A stretch of 64,000 nucleotides of DNA from the NCBI RefSeq assembly GCF_036250675.1, contig NZ_CP109592.1, positions 1,364,001 through 1,428,000 of the forward strand, in the 5' to 3' direction. This document shows, piece by piece, positions 1 to 9,599 of the stretch. The stretch is from Streptomyces sp. NBC_01689. GTDB lineage: Bacteria > Actinomycetota > Actinomycetes > Streptomycetales > Streptomycetaceae. Below the pieces are notes generated by a model that saw nothing but the letters and a program-made list of their open reading frames with translations, made no database searches and was not told the DNA's origin. Position numbers and translations under genes: made by a program. Position 1 is the stretch's first letter. Each line of letters opens with the position of its first letter.

Positions 1-95
1 CTGAGCCGGCGCGCCACCCTTCCTCCGCGTCCCCCACCGCGGGACACACGTACCTCGCAAGTACCGCGGAAACTCCGGCCCGCCGACACGACGAC

Positions 96-1292
96 GTGCG
101 CGCTCCCACGGACGTGCACGATGTTTCCATCATCGACGATGATGTCCCTGGGGCTGTAGGACGCCTTCTCGGCCACCTCCTGGCCCAGCGCACCGCACAG
201 GCCACCCTTCTCGACCCGGTCTTCGCCCATGACCTGGCCGCACGGGTCGCACGCTTCACCCTGAACGGCGGCAAGCGCATCCGGTCCCAGTTCGCGTGGT
301 GGGCGTTGCGCGCAGGTGGCGGGGAGGCCCGCGACACGGAGGCCGCACTGCGGATCGGCGCGGCCCTGGAACTGATCCAGACGTGTGCACTGGTCCACGA
401 CGATGTGATGGACGGCTCCCGGCTGCGCCGCGGGCGGCTCGCTCTGCACGCGGACGTTGAAGCCCAGTACGCAGACGCGACCCCTCCCCCACATGGCACG
501 CGCTTCGGCGAGGCGTCAGCGATCCTCGCCGGGGACCTGGCGTTGGCCTGGGCGGACGACGTGCTCGCCGACACGGAGTTCACGGCGGACACCGGGCGGC
601 GGGTGCGGGGCCTGTGGAGTTCCATGCGCATGGAGATGGTCGCCGGGCAGTACATGGACATCCATGGACAGACCACCTCGTCGCGCTCCTCGGCGCGGGC
701 CATCCGCGCCGCCTGCCTCAAGAGCGCCCTGTACTCGGTCGAGCGACCGCTGGCGCTCGGGGCCGCCCTCGCGGGCGCGGACACGGCCACGACCGCGAGC
801 CTGTGCGCGGCCGGCCGGTGTGTGGGGATCGCCTTCCAGCTGCGCGATGACCTCCACGACGTATTCGGCGCTCCGCAGCGGACCGGCAAACACTCGGGCA
901 GCGATATTCGCCTCGGCAAACCCACCTACCTCGTCGCCGTCGCGCAAGCACGGGCCGAGGCCGAAGACGACCACCGTGCGCTCGCGGTCCTGCGGCACTC
1001 GCTCGGCTGCACCGACCTGTCCGAGTCCGGCCTCTCCACAGTGCGGGACGTCCTGGTGTCGACCGGTGCGCGCGACAGGGTAGAGACGAAAATCGACCGG
1101 CTGGCCGCCCAGGCCATACGCCACCTCGACACGGCGGGACTGCACCCTGACGGCCTCCGACGCCTGCGCGACCTCATGCATTCCGTCGTCACGTCGGCCA
1201 CCCCACCGCACCCGTCCGGATCACCCGGCAGCGAGGTCGGCATGCCTGTGTCACACCTGCTCACCGCCGTAGCCGAGAGGGCCCCCCGATGA
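96..1292 (+). CDS. crtE: Polyprenyl (geranylgeranyl) diphosphate synthase
   Basis: Trans-isoprenyl diphosphate synthase of 398 residues that condenses IPP with allylic diphosphates to give the C20 precursor GGPP for carotenoids. The first aspartate-rich motif is at residues 101-107 (HDDVMDG) and the second at 250-256 (RDDLHDV), with the NGGKRIR substrate-binding stretch at 58-64. GTG start; no strong ribosome-binding site is visible, so the N-terminus is uncertain by a few residues. It heads a tightly coupled operon: its stop overlaps the crtI start as ATGA. Chain length (C20 rather than longer) is inferred from the operon partners, not from the sequence alone. Confidence 0.9.
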   Translation: MRAPTDVHDVSIIDDDVPGAVGRLLGHLLAQRTAQATLLDPVFAHDLAARVARFTLNGGKRIRSQFAWWALRAGGGEARDTEAALRIGAALELIQTCALVHDDVMDGSRLRRGRLALHADVEAQYADATPPPHGTRFGEASAILAGDLALAWADDVLADTEFTADTGRRVRGLWSSMRMEMVAGQYMDIHGQTTSSRSSARAIRAACLKSALYSVERPLALGAALAGADTATTASLCAAGRCVGIAFQLRDDLHDVFGAPQRTGKHSGSDIRLGKPTYLVAVAQARAEAEDDHRALAVLRHSLGCTDLSESGLSTVRDVLVSTGARDRVETKIDRLAAQAIRHLDTAGLHPDGLRRLRDLMHSVVTSATPPHPSGSPGSEVGMPVSHLLTAVAERAPR

Positions 1293-2821
1293 CCAGGACG
1301 ATCCGAGGACGCACGGACCACATCGTGGTCATCGGCGCCGGCCTCTCCGGGCTTTCGGCCGCCCTCCACCTGCTCGGCGCCGGACGCCGCGTGACCGTGG
1401 TCGAGCGCGACCCGCTGCCCGGCGGGCGCGCCGGGCGCCTGGTGCGCGGTGGGTATCACATCGACACCGGTCCCACGGTGCTGACCATGCCCGACCTCGC
1501 CGAGGAAGCGTTCGCCGCGGTCGGCGAGAGCCTGCGTGACCGTGTCGACCTCATCCCCCTCCACCCGGCCTACCGGGCGCGCTTCGCCGACGGAAGCAGC
1601 CTCGACGTACACACCGGTCCCGACGCCATGGAAGAGGAGATCGAGCGCTTCGCCGGCGCAGCTGAGGCAGCCGGCTATCGTCGCCTGCGCGACTGGCTCG
1701 AGCAGATGTACCGGATGCAAATGCGCCAGTTCATCGACGTCAACTTCGACTCCCCGCTCCGGCTGCTGACCCCCGACCTGACCCGGCTCGCGGCTCTCGG
1801 CGGGTTCGGCCGGCTGGACGCCCACGTCGCCCGCTACCTCCACGACGAGCGTCTGCGGCGCGTCTTCACCTTCCAGGCCCTGTACGCGGGCGTATCACCG
1901 GCGCGAGCCCTTGCCGCCTACGCCGTCATCGCGTACATGGACACCGTCGCCGGCGTGTACTTCCCCCGGGGCGGCATGCACGCCGTACCGCGGGCCATGG
2001 CTGATGCCGCCGCCGAAGCCGGCGCCGACCTGCGTTTCGGACAGAACGTCACGCGGCTGGAACGCTCCGGCGGCCGGGTCACCGCGGTCGTGACCGCCCA
2101 GGACCGCATCCCGTGCGACGCCATCGTCCTCACACCGGACTTGCCCGTCGCCTACCTCCTCCTCGGCCGCCGACCACGCCGACCGCTGCGGATCAAACAT
2201 TCTCCGTCAGCCGTCGTCCTGCACGTCGGTACCGACCGGACCTGGCCTGAGCTGGCCCACCACACCCTCTCGTTCGGCGGGGCCTGGCACCGTACGTTCG
2301 AGGAACTGACCAAGACCGGCGAACTCATGAGCGATCCGTCATTTCTCATCTCCCGCCCCACCACCACGGACCCCGGCCTCGCCCCGCCCGGCCACCACCT
2401 GCACTACATCCTCGCCCCCTGCCCCAACACGGACATCGGGCCGGCCGCAACCGAGTGGGGAGCACTGGCGCCGCGGTATCGCGACAGCATCCTCAAGGAA
2501 CTGGAACAGCGCGGCCTGGACGGCATCGGCTCCGCCATCAAGGAACAATGCCTCGTCACCCCGGCCGACTGGCAAGCCCAAGGACATGCATCGGGCACAC
2601 CCTTCTCAGTGGCCCACACCTTTACGCAGACCGGCCCGTTCCGCCCGCGCAACCTGGTCCACGGCACCGAGAACGCCGTACTTGCGGGCTGCGGGACCAC
2701 GCCAGGTGTCGGCGTACCGACTGTGCTGCTGTCCGGCAAACTCGCCGCGGCCCGCATCACCGGTCGGACGAACCGCACCAGACGCAGCCGACAGCCCGTA
2801 GCGGAAGGGATGCCCGCATGA
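1289..2821 (+). CDS. crtI: Phytoene desaturase
   Basis: FAD-dependent CrtI-type desaturase of 510 residues, converting phytoene toward lycopene. The N-terminal dinucleotide fold reads [15 protein letters not shown] from about residue 13, followed by the GGRAG and [10 protein letters not shown] segments typical of CrtI. The C-terminal signature around residues 455-485 ([19 protein letters not shown]) is the conserved bacterial phytoene dehydrogenase motif. Full length for the family. It overlaps crtE upstream and crtB downstream by four bases each, so all three genes are translationally coupled. The number of desaturation steps cannot be read from the sequence. Confidence 0.93.
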   Translation: MTRTIRGRTDHIVVIGAGLSGLSAALHLLGAGRRVTVVERDPLPGGRAGRLVRGGYHIDTGPTVLTMPDLAEEAFAAVGESLRDRVDLIPLHPAYRARFADGSSLDVHTGPDAMEEEIERFAGAAEAAGYRRLRDWLEQMYRMQMRQFIDVNFDSPLRLLTPDLTRLAALGGFGRLDAHVARYLHDERLRRVFTFQALYAGVSPARALAAYAVIAYMDTVAGVYFPRGGMHAVPRAMADAAAEAGADLRFGQNVTRLERSGGRVTAVVTAQDRIPCDAIVLTPDLPVAYLLLGRRPRRPLRIKHSPSAVVLHVGTDRTWPELAHHTLSFGGAWHRTFEELTKTGELMSDPSFLISRPTTTDPGLAPPGHHLHYILAPCPNTDIGPAATEWGALAPRYRDSILKELEQRGLDGIGSAIKEQCLVTPADWQAQGHASGTPFSVAHTFTQTGPFRPRNLVHGTENAVLAGCGTTPGVGVPTVLLSGKLAAARITGRTNRTRRSRQPVAEGMPA

Positions 2822-3837
2822 CCGGCCGCGAACTCGATGCGGCCGGCATCACCGACCAGGCTCTGCGCGACGCCTACTCCCACTGCCGACAGCTCAACGC
2901 CCGGCACGGCAAAACGTACTTCCTCGCCACCCGGCTCCTGCCGATCGCGCGCCGCCCAGCCGTCCACGCGTTGTACGGCTTCGCCCGATGGGCCGACGAC
3001 ATCGTCGACTCCCCGGACACCCCGGTCGCCAAGGACGACCGCCCGGCAGAGCTTGACCGTCTCCAAGCGGCCCTGGAGCAGGGACTGCTGCATGCCGACG
3101 GTGCCCAGGGGCTCGTCCTCGCGCTCGCCGACACAGCTCGCCGGTACGCCATCGATCACCGGCACTTCAGCGACTTCCTGGCCTCCATGCGCAGCGACCT
3201 GACCGTCACCAACTACACGACATACAACGACCTGCAAAAGTACATGCACGGCTCCGCTGCGGTCATCGGGCTACAGATGCTGCCGGTCCTCGGCACCGTG
3301 GTCCCCCGTGATGAGGCCGCACCCCACGCGGCCGCCCTCGGCATCGCCTTTCAATTGACCAACTTCCTGCGGGACGTGGGCGAGGACCTCGACCGAGGCC
3401 GGGTCTACCTGCCCGCAGATCTGCTGCAGGCGCACGGCGCCGACCGGGAACTGCTGTACTGGAGCAGGAGAACCGGCCGCCATGACCAGCGCATCACCCA
3501 GGCCCTGAGGGCAGCCGAAGACCTTACCCGCAAGGTCTACCGCGAGGCGGCGCCGGGACTGACAATGCTCGACCCGGCGTCCCGCCCGTGCATCCGCACT
3601 GCCTTCGTTCTCTACGGCGCAATTCTGGACACCATCGCCGAGAGCGGCTACACGGTTGTGCACCACCGCGCCGTCGTTCCTCGCCGACGACGAGCCGCTG
3701 TGGCTCTGGACGGGCTGGTGCGCCTCGCGGCTGCCCGAACGGGGGCCTGGCGGGCCACGACTTCGGATCGACAGCGGTTGCCCGTCGCCGAAATTGCCCA
3801 GCCTTCGTCCAAACCGGCACCTCAGGTGGTCGCATGA
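2818..3837 (+). CDS. crtB: Phytoene synthase
   Basis: Squalene/phytoene synthase family, 339 residues; joins two GGPP molecules into phytoene. The two Asp-rich substrate motifs are visible: [13 protein letters not shown] near residues 57-69 and [16 protein letters not shown] near 183-198. The ATG at 2818 is chosen because it overlaps the crtI stop (ATGA) and begins the family N-terminus ([19 protein letters not shown]). A longer open frame extends upstream inside crtI but is not coding. Its stop overlaps the next gene in the same ATGA fashion. Confidence 0.93.
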   Translation: MTGRELDAAGITDQALRDAYSHCRQLNARHGKTYFLATRLLPIARRPAVHALYGFARWADDIVDSPDTPVAKDDRPAELDRLQAALEQGLLHADGAQGLVLALADTARRYAIDHRHFSDFLASMRSDLTVTNYTTYNDLQKYMHGSAAVIGLQMLPVLGTVVPRDEAAPHAAALGIAFQLTNFLRDVGEDLDRGRVYLPADLLQAHGADRELLYWSRRTGRHDQRITQALRAAEDLTRKVYREAAPGLTMLDPASRPCIRTAFVLYGAILDTIAESGYTVVHHRAVVPRRRRAAVALDGLVRLAAARTGAWRATTSDRQRLPVAEIAQPSSKPAPQVVA

Positions 3838-4853
3838 ATTCCGACCGCATCCCACCACGCAGATTCTTTCCGCTGTCTTTCCGCAGGGGCCCGGTGGCGT
3901 GGGACCGCCAGCGCCCGACCTGGCGCGAAGCCCGACCTGCCGTCATCGCCCAAGCGCTGAAGCGGGCGCAAGCACGCCCCTCGGGAAACTGGTACGTCGT
4001 GGGGGCCACCCAGGATGTTCGTGGCGATCGCCCCCTGGCTCGGACCGTCGCGGGCCTGGAGGTGGTCGTGTGGCGCGGGGCGGACGGCCGGCTCGTCGCC
4101 GGGCCCGGCGCCTGCCCTCATCTCGGCGCACCCCTCCGAGAAAGCCCCGTGCGCTGCGGAGTACTCGTGTGCCGATGGCACGGACTCAGCCTCGAAGGCG
4201 CACCGTTCGCGGGCTGGGAACCCCTTCCCGTGCACGACGACGGCGTCCTCACGTGGGTGCGCCTCGACAGCATCGGCGGCGAGCCGCCCCTCGACACACC
4301 AGTGGTACCCATCAGGCCGAAGGTCCCGGATGCGCTGTCAACCGTGTATGTGGGGGTGGGGACCTGCGACCCCCAGGACATCGTCGCCAACCGGCTGGAT
4401 CCCTGGCACGGCGCCTGGCTGCACCCCTACTCCTTCGTGGATCTGACCGTCACCGAAGTGCCGGACGCCAGCAGGCCAGGACATGCCGAAGACGGTTTCA
4501 CCGTCAATGTCTCCTTCAAGCTCGCCGGACGGTTCGTCGTCCCCGTACGAGCTGTGTTCACCGCCCCCGAGCCGCGTACGGTCGTCATGCGCATCACGGG
4601 GGGCGAGGGGCAGGGCTCCGTCGTCGAGACCCATGCAACGCCGCTGGGCCCTGACTCTCTGGACAGGCCGCGGACGGCTGTCATCGAGGCGATCGTGGCG
4701 ACCTCGGACCGCTGCGGGTTCGCCGCGGCGCGCTCGGTGGCCACCGTCCTGAGGCCGCTCATGCGAGCCGCGGCCGGCAGGCTGTGGCGCGATGACCTCG
4801 CGTACGCCGAACGTCGCTGGCTCCTACGCTCCACGGGGCGCTTCCCCGGCTGA
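3834..4853 (+). CDS. Rieske [2Fe-2S] protein (DUF5914-like) of the carotenoid operon
   Basis: A 339-residue protein with an N-terminal Rieske cluster motif: C94-P-H96 and C113-R-W-H116 (CxH-x16-CxxH), all four ligands present. The remaining 220 residues resemble the DUF5914 proteins I associate with actinobacterial crt operons, in the position called crtV in Streptomyces. A role in modifying or electron supply for carotenoid end groups is an inference from context. The ATG at 3834 overlaps the crtB stop. It is the last gene of the operon, and no crtY, crtT or crtU genes follow in the window. Confidence 0.75.
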   Translation: MNSDRIPPRRFFPLSFRRGPVAWDRQRPTWREARPAVIAQALKRAQARPSGNWYVVGATQDVRGDRPLARTVAGLEVVVWRGADGRLVAGPGACPHLGAPLRESPVRCGVLVCRWHGLSLEGAPFAGWEPLPVHDDGVLTWVRLDSIGGEPPLDTPVVPIRPKVPDALSTVYVGVGTCDPQDIVANRLDPWHGAWLHPYSFVDLTVTEVPDASRPGHAEDGFTVNVSFKLAGRFVVPVRAVFTAPEPRTVVMRITGGEGQGSVVETHATPLGPDSLDRPRTAVIEAIVATSDRCGFAAARSVATVLRPLMRAAAGRLWRDDLAYAERRWLLRSTGRFPG

Positions 4854-5884
4854 AGTGACTCCCTCTCTCCGCCCTGGGCGCCGGGCGGATCACGATATCC
4901 GGCCCGGAGACGAACACCTTCTGGAGCTGCGGGACCCCTCGGGGGAGCTGTTGCCAGGTGCCGAGTCGGCGGATGCCCTTCCAGGGACCTGTTCGGTCCT
5001 GGGGCTCGAAGGGGCCAGATGGCCCCGGCCGGCGCCGAAGCTGCCCCAACCTGCAGGGGAAGGCGGCCAGCGGTGCCGACAGGCAAAAGCCGTGGGGCCC
5101 GCCCCGGGATCGGCGTGCTCCTGATGGTCGTCGGGCCCGTGCCGAGTCGGCGTCGCTTGGTGCTTATGGCGGGAGTCTGCCGCCCGTACACGAGCCCGGG
5201 CACCGACCCGCCGCAGCGCGGAGGCCGCCGGCCGACACGCAGCCTCACCTCGTCAGGCCCTCGATCCCCCGAGGCGCTCTCCTTTCCCGTCCTGACCATC
5301 CGGGAGAGACGGCAAAGGAGAGCGCCGAAGGGGATGAAGCTCCTGTAGACGCGGAGCAGCCGGTGAGCGAGGACCAGCTACGCAGTCGGCCGCCCACCTG
5401 CAACCCTGCTCGTGAACCGCCCCGTTGCGCAACAGCCCGGCGCCGCCGAGGCCCGACCACAGGCCCGACTGCAGCAGGCAGCAGCGTTGCACCGCCGGTG
5501 CGCACCACGCACAGCCCGACCGGTGAGACTGCGTAACGACCGGACGCAGGCGGAAGGACCGCACTGGTGGGGGCGGTGCTGGGTCCACACCACCGCCCCC
5601 ACCAGCCGCACGAAATGCTCTCCCCTGCGCAGCCGGCGGAGCGACCGCACCGTGTGGGCGGCGGACAGGCCACACCGTGCGCCATGACAGGGGCCCGCAG
5701 GCTCAGGCGTCGCCGACCCGCGTCGTGGTCCGGCACAGCGTGTGAACGCTCCGGGACAGGGGACTTTCGTAGAGCAGGGCCATCTGTGTGCAGCGCTCCC
5801 CGCGACGGCCTGCCCCGGTCCAGGTGCCCATGGTCCGGCCACGTGCCAGGGGAACCGCCCCCGCCACGGCCGGGCAGTGCCAGG
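4854..5884. other. Gene-free stretch after the carotenoid operon
   Basis: About 1 kb in which no reading frame on either strand has convincing family content; open frames here are short, Arg/Pro/Gly-rich and mutually overlapping. This is where the convergent crtYTU genes sit in the Streptomyces carotenoid clusters I know of. It contains one strong inverted repeat (5273-5326). I read it as decayed or replaced DNA. Confidence 0.5.
5273..5326. repeat. 13-bp perfect inverted repeat (hairpin)
   Basis: Arms at 5273-5285 (GGCGCTCTCCTTT) and 5314-5326 (AAAGGAGAGCGCC) pair perfectly around a 28-base spacer that itself holds a short CCCGTC/GACGGC pairing. It could be a relic terminator or a recombination scar. 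No gene ends immediately beside it. Confidence 0.6.
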
Positions 5885-6013
5885 TCAGGGCAGGTTGCCC
5901 TTCTCGCACACCTGCCGGGCCACCTCCCGAAGCTTGACGTCGTTGTCCTGCGAGTAGCGGCGCAGTGCAGCGAATGCCTGTTCCTCGGTCAGGTGCAGGC
6001 TGCTCATGATGCT
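5885..6013 (-). pseudogene. C-terminal fragment of an ANTAR-domain regulator
   Basis: The last 40 or so codons of this minus-strand frame read as the second half of an ANTAR RNA-binding domain: HLTEEQAFAALRRYSQ followed by DNDVKLREVARQV, then a natural stop. Intact ANTAR regulators carry a further helix and usually a GAF domain upstream. Here the frame turns into unrelated sequence before about 6013, so only the tail remains. It lies head to head with a DNA ligase fragment, suggesting a deletion or rearrangement scar. Confidence 0.65.
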
Positions 6014-6057
6014 CACCACCCATACCCACACCGGACCTGCCGCCGGGACGGGTCGGC

Positions 6058-6240
6058 GAACCGAAATGGGACGGCATTCGCGCGCTGCTCCACACCAAAG
6101 CAGGCCGGGCGGTGCTGCGTTCCCGCCGCGGCACCGCAGTGAGGCCGGTGTTCCCGGACATCGCGGCGGCCGCGGCGCAGCCACGGGACGCCACCGCGCT
6201 CGACGGCGAGCTCGTCGTGTGGGAGAAGGGCCTGGCTCCC
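6058..6240 (+). pseudogene. Fragment of an ATP-dependent DNA ligase
   Basis: Reading from 6058 the frame gives EPKWDGIRALL, which is nucleotidyltransferase motif I with the adenylated lysine (KWDG), then VLRSRRGT and, about 40 residues on, DGELVVWE, which matches motif III. These match the start of the adenylation domain of the ATP-dependent ligases common in Streptomyces. There is no start codon with a ribosome-binding site, and the sequence after WEKG no longer resembles a ligase. Only about 60 codons survive, so this is a remnant. Confidence 0.7.
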
Positions 6241-6788
6241 CGACTCGGTCGCTGCTCCCCCATCTGCTCGGCACCAGCTCACTCAGCAGTCCGCCAGCGT
6301 GTAACCGACCCGTCGCTCAGCGAGGCGCCATGCGCGGACCGCCAGGCCGACTTGGCGGCCGCGCACGGCTGGGCACCCCTGCAATGCGTACGTAGCAGGA
6401 TGCTGATGCGAAGGGCGCACCAGTCGAAGCGCGCCGCGCTTGTGCACACCGACGCTCCCGGTGCTTGCCGCTCCGCCGCCCCGGGCCGGGTGGCGGCGAG
6501 GGCGCGGTCTGCGGGAATTCGTCCAGTGACCGTGAAGAGCGCGGGCGGCGGGTGCTTGGGCGACGCGCGGAGGTCACCTCGTTCAATGTCTCCCGCGGCT
6601 TGTGCTTGAGGGGCATATCGCGCCTGCCAGAGTCCGCGAAAGCTGCTCGGGTACTGCGCCTGGTCGGTGGCGAGGTGGGCCTGCGCTCCGAGAGCAACTT
6701 ACGGGGAGAGGGTTTCCGGCCGGTGTACACCGGGTGCCACACGCCACGCGGCATGTTCAGAACGCCGGCCCGCAACGGGCCCTCTGCC
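6241..6788. other. Gene-free stretch downstream of the ligase fragment
   Basis: No supported gene. Positions about 6367-6450 resemble positions about 12062-12160 elsewhere in the window (shared CAGGATGCTG and CGAAGCGCGC blocks), which suggests a degenerate dispersed repeat or two remnants of one gene family. Confidence 0.4.
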
Positions 6789-7715
6789 TCAGGACCGGTT
6801 CTGAAGCATGCTGGTGATCGCGCGGGTGAACTCGGCCGGCTGCTCGACGTGGCCGAAGTGGCCACTGTGTTCGAGCACTGTCAACCGAGCCCCGGGAATG
6901 GCGTCCCGGAGCATCACGGCCCAGCGCGGGCCGCAGATGAAGTCCCGCCGTCCGGCGATCACGACGGTCGGCGTGGTGACCGCGCCCAGCCGGTCGCGGA
7001 CGTCGAACGGCTCCGAGCTGGGCGCGGTGGCCGGCTCGGCGGCAATACGTATGCCAGACACGAAGTCGGCGAACTCCTCCCGTCGGGCCCAGAAGTCGGC
7101 GAAGTAGACCGGCAGTGCTTCGCGCAGTCTCCTGCTGACCTGCTCGTCGTCGGCTGCGTCGAGCGCGCTCTGGAAGGCTCGGGGAACGCCGGCCGCCTCG
7201 GGCTGGTCGGGGTAGAGATCCGGATAGGCGTTCAGCCCTGCCATCGCGGCCGTCCACCAGTCTGGGCCCGCGACCGGTGAGGTGTGGTACAGAACCAGGC
7301 CGGCCAGCCGGTCCGGGTGATCCAGGGCGTATTGCTGGGCGATAAAGCCCCCGTGCGAGTGGCCAAGCAGGTGCACCCGCGGCTCGCCGAGGTGGTCGAT
7401 GAGGGCGGCCAGGAAGTGAACGTAGGTGTCCAGGCCGTAGGCCGTCGGGCTGTCTGACGATCCCGTGCCGACGGGCTCCGGGTAGACCACGGTGAAGTGC
7501 TTCTCCAGCTCGGGAGAGCGCAGGTAGGCGTAGCCGAAGCCGGGGCCTCCCGGATGGGCGACGAGCACAGGTCCGCTTCCCGCCACGTGGTACTTCATCC
7601 GGACGCCGTCGATACTGATGGAACTCATGCGAGGTGTTCCCTGCCCGTTCAAAGGGGTTATGCCTAAGCAGGTGGTGAGCAGCTTGCCGCCCTCGAAGGG
7701 CATGGCTGCACTCAC
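6789..7715 (-). CDS. Alpha/beta hydrolase (proline iminopeptidase-like)
   Basis: Alpha/beta-hydrolase fold enzyme. From the body of the protein: the oxyanion region HPGGPGFGYAYL, the nucleophile elbow GHSHGG (Ser), a late acid within IAGRRDFICG, and the catalytic His in LEHSGHFGHVEQP. The HPGGPG loop is typical of prolyl-aminopeptidase-like and haloperoxidase-like members; the substrate is unknown. Two starts are possible: GTG at 7715, preceded by AGGGAG at good spacing (308 residues), or ATG at 7628 (279 residues), where the family homology begins (MSSISIDGVRMKYHV). A strong palindromic operator lies just upstream (7797-7839), so it is probably controlled by a repressor not encoded next to it. 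Confidence 0.85.
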   Translation of the reverse strand: MSAAMPFEGGKLLTTCLGITPLNGQGTPRMSSISIDGVRMKYHVAGSGPVLVAHPGGPGFGYAYLRSPELEKHFTVVYPEPVGTGSSDSPTAYGLDTYVHFLAALIDHLGEPRVHLLGHSHGGFIAQQYALDHPDRLAGLVLYHTSPVAGPDWWTAAMAGLNAYPDLYPDQPEAAGVPRAFQSALDAADDEQVSRRLREALPVYFADFWARREEFADFVSGIRIAAEPATAPSSEPFDVRDRLGAVTTPTVVIAGRRDFICGPRWAVMLRDAIPGARLTVLEHSGHFGHVEQPAEFTRAITSMLQNRS

Positions 7716-7796
7716 GAAGACTCCCTGGGGTTAGGCCGACTGCGAGCGGCTGTCTTGCGCCCGCACTCCGAAGGTAGGCCGCCTCACCATTAACAA

Positions 7797-7839
7797 CAAG
7801 TGCATGCTATGCACTCATCAAATTACCTGCATGCACTTG
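7797..7839. promoter_or_regulatory. Palindromic operator upstream of the hydrolase
   Basis: A 17-bp palindrome AGTGCAT-GCT-ATGCACT occupies 7799-7815. An outer perfect 11-bp inverted pair CAAGTGCATGC (7797-7807) and GCATGCACTTG (7829-7839) overlaps it. These TGCATGCACT-type half sites are spaced like a dimeric repressor site (MarR or TetR type) and sit about 80 bp upstream of the hydrolase start. No regulator gene is adjacent. Confidence 0.65.
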
Positions 7840-8182
7840 GATTTGAGCCTGAGGATTAGGCCGCAGTGTCCACGTGTACACCCCCTTCCGTGTCCCCGGC
7901 GCCCGCCGCGGCGACTGAGGGGAACCTCCGCGGCTGGGCGCAGAATGGATTCAGCAACGAATTCCTGCTCTCACCTGACTCACTCGGCAAAAATATCAGA
8001 TGACCGGGAATGAAAAATAGGTTCTTCTAATGCCCGTTGCGCCATACAGAGGGATAATTCAGTTTCTCTCTCCCGCACTTGCTTGGGGGTGTTTTTTCGT
8101 GCGTAATATGCCGAAACAGCAACAGGGCTACCCGGGTAATCGGTAAGGGTATGCCCCGGCCCCCACAGAAATTGGCCTCTAG
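7840..8182. other. Intergenic leader of the ice-binding-like gene
   Basis: No gene seen. The second half (about 7990-8115) is unusually AT-rich for this genome. It carries TAATAT at 8104-8109 with TTGCTT at 8079-8084 (19-bp spacer, longer than ideal), a weak promoter candidate for the gene at 8183. Confidence 0.35.
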
Positions 8183-9484
8183 ATGAAGCTGAAGTTCCCC
8201 CACGCGGCTCGCGGCCGCGGTTTGTCCGGCCTGATGGCCTCGGCTCTTGCCGCCACGGTCGCCACCACGATGGTCGCCCTGACCCCGACGCAGGCGCTCG
8301 CCATCGCCACGCCCGTGCCTCTGGCCACTGCCGCGAGTTTCTCGGTTCTGTCCGGTCAGGGAGTAACGAACACCGGCCCGTCGGTGATCAGCCATGACCT
8401 CGGGACGAGCCCGAACCCGGCCATCTCCGGGTTCCCGCCCGGTCAGGTGCTCGGCACCGTGCACGCCGCCGACGCCGTCGCGCTGCAGGCCAAGTCCGAC
8501 CTGGTGACGGCCTACAACCAGGCGGCCGGCCAGGCCACCGACTTCGCGCTGCCCGCGGGTATCACCACGGGCACCACGCTGAACCCGGGCGTGTACACCG
8601 CTACGGCCGGCGTCGGACTCACCGGCGACCTGATCCTGGACGCCGGAGGAAACCCGAACGCCGTCTGGGTCTTCCAGATCCCCGAGGCCCTGACGACGGC
8701 GTCGTCCAGCCGGGTGCTGCTGACGAACGGCGCTTCGGCGTGCAACGTGTACTGGCAGGTCGGAAGTTCGGCCACCCTCGGCACCAACTCCACCTTCGTC
8801 GGCACCATCATGGCCCTGACCTCGATCAGCGTGACCACGGGCACGAACATCGAGGGCCGCGCCCTGGCCCGTAACGGCTCCGTCACGCTCGACAACAACA
8901 GGATCTTCCTCAACAGCTGCTCGACGACCACCACCGGTGGGACGACGTCAGGCACAACCACCGGGACGACCACCGGAACGACCACCGGAACGACCACCAG
9001 CGGGGGACTGCTCACCGGTGGTCTGGTCACGGGTGGCCTGGTCAGTGGCGGCCTCCTGGGCGGCCCCATCGTCAGCGTCACCAGTGGTGACACCTCGGGC
9101 AACGTCGCCGGCAACACGTCCGGGAACACCGTGGGCAACACCGCCGGCAACAGCACGTCCGGGAACACGCAGGGCAACACGGCCGGGAACGGCACCGCCG
9201 GAAACACGGTCGGCGGGAACACCGTCGGCGGGACCACCGGTGGCTCCGGACACGGCGGGAAGCCCGGAAAGCCGCACCACCACGACAACAAGCCGGGCCA
9301 CCACCACGGCCACAAGCCCCACCACGGTCAGAAGCCTCACCACGGCGAGAAGCCCCATCACGGGCACGACGTGGACCACGGCAAGCCCTCCTACGGCGAG
9401 AAGCCCGAGGAGAACTACGGCTACGCCGACGTCCCCCGCAGCCGCGACGCCGCCCTCGAATACGCCAAGAACTACCAGGGCTGA
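8183..9484 (+). CDS. Secreted ice-binding-like protein (DUF3494) with repeat tail
   Basis: A 433-residue exported protein. Residues 1-40 form a signal peptide (basic start, long Ala-rich core, TPTQALA). Residues about 45-250 are a DUF3494 ice-binding-like beta-solenoid, shown by LATAASFSVLSGQGVTNTG, DLVTAYNQAAGQ, LNPGVYTATAGVGLTGDLIL and VFVGTIMALTSISVTTG-like segments. The tail is three successive low-complexity blocks: TTTG repeats (about 251-272), Gly/Leu and SGNT/AGNT repeats (about 273-352), and a His/Lys-rich KPHHG block (about 355-400). The family binds ice or acts as a surface adhesin; in a soil actinomycete the true ligand is uncertain. The His-rich tail could bind metal or substrate. 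It is followed by a clear terminator. Confidence 0.88.
   Translation: MKLKFPHAARGRGLSGLMASALAATVATTMVALTPTQALAIATPVPLATAASFSVLSGQGVTNTGPSVISHDLGTSPNPAISGFPPGQVLGTVHAADAVALQAKSDLVTAYNQAAGQATDFALPAGITTGTTLNPGVYTATAGVGLTGDLILDAGGNPNAVWVFQIPEALTTASSSRVLLTNGASACNVYWQVGSSATLGTNSTFVGTIMALTSISVTTGTNIEGRALARNGSVTLDNNRIFLNSCSTTTTGGTTSGTTTGTTTGTTTGTTTSGGLLTGGLVTGGLVSGGLLGGPIVSVTSGDTSGNVAGNTSGNTVGNTAGNSTSGNTQGNTAGNGTAGNTVGGNTVGGTTGGSGHGGKPGKPHHHDNKPGHHHGHKPHHGQKPHHGEKPHHGHDVDHGKPSYGEKPEENYGYADVPRSRDAALEYAKNYQG
8936..9390 (+). repeat. In-frame tandem repeats in the ice-binding-like gene
   Basis: Short codon-level repeats. An ACCACCGGAACG-type unit recurs from about 8955 to 9000. Units encoding SGNT/AGNT/VGGNT run from about 9095 to 9240, and units encoding KPHHG from about 9285 to 9365. 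They are in frame and are likely to vary in number by slippage or recombination. Confidence 0.8.
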
Positions 9485-9521
9485 ACAGCACCCGCAGTGA
9501 CTCGGCTCGTCGGCTGACAGC

Positions 9522-9553
9522 GCGCGGCGGAATCCTCACCGATTCCGCCGCGC
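9522..9553 (+). terminator. Intrinsic-type terminator hairpin
   Basis: Perfect 13-bp stem, GCGCGGCGGAATC (9522-9534) against GATTCCGCCGCGC (9541-9553), with a six-base loop, 38 bases after the ice-binding-like gene. No U-tract, as is usual in high-GC actinomycetes. Confidence 0.8.
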
Positions 9554-9599
9554 CCAGCCGGTGGCAGTCCGAGAATACGGCCAGACATGAGTAGCTGAT

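Noticed and set aside
8936..9390. CRISPR-like repetitive pattern
   Set aside because: The repeats are short, in frame and encode the TTTG, AGNT and KPHHG protein repeats; there are no unique spacers of constant length.
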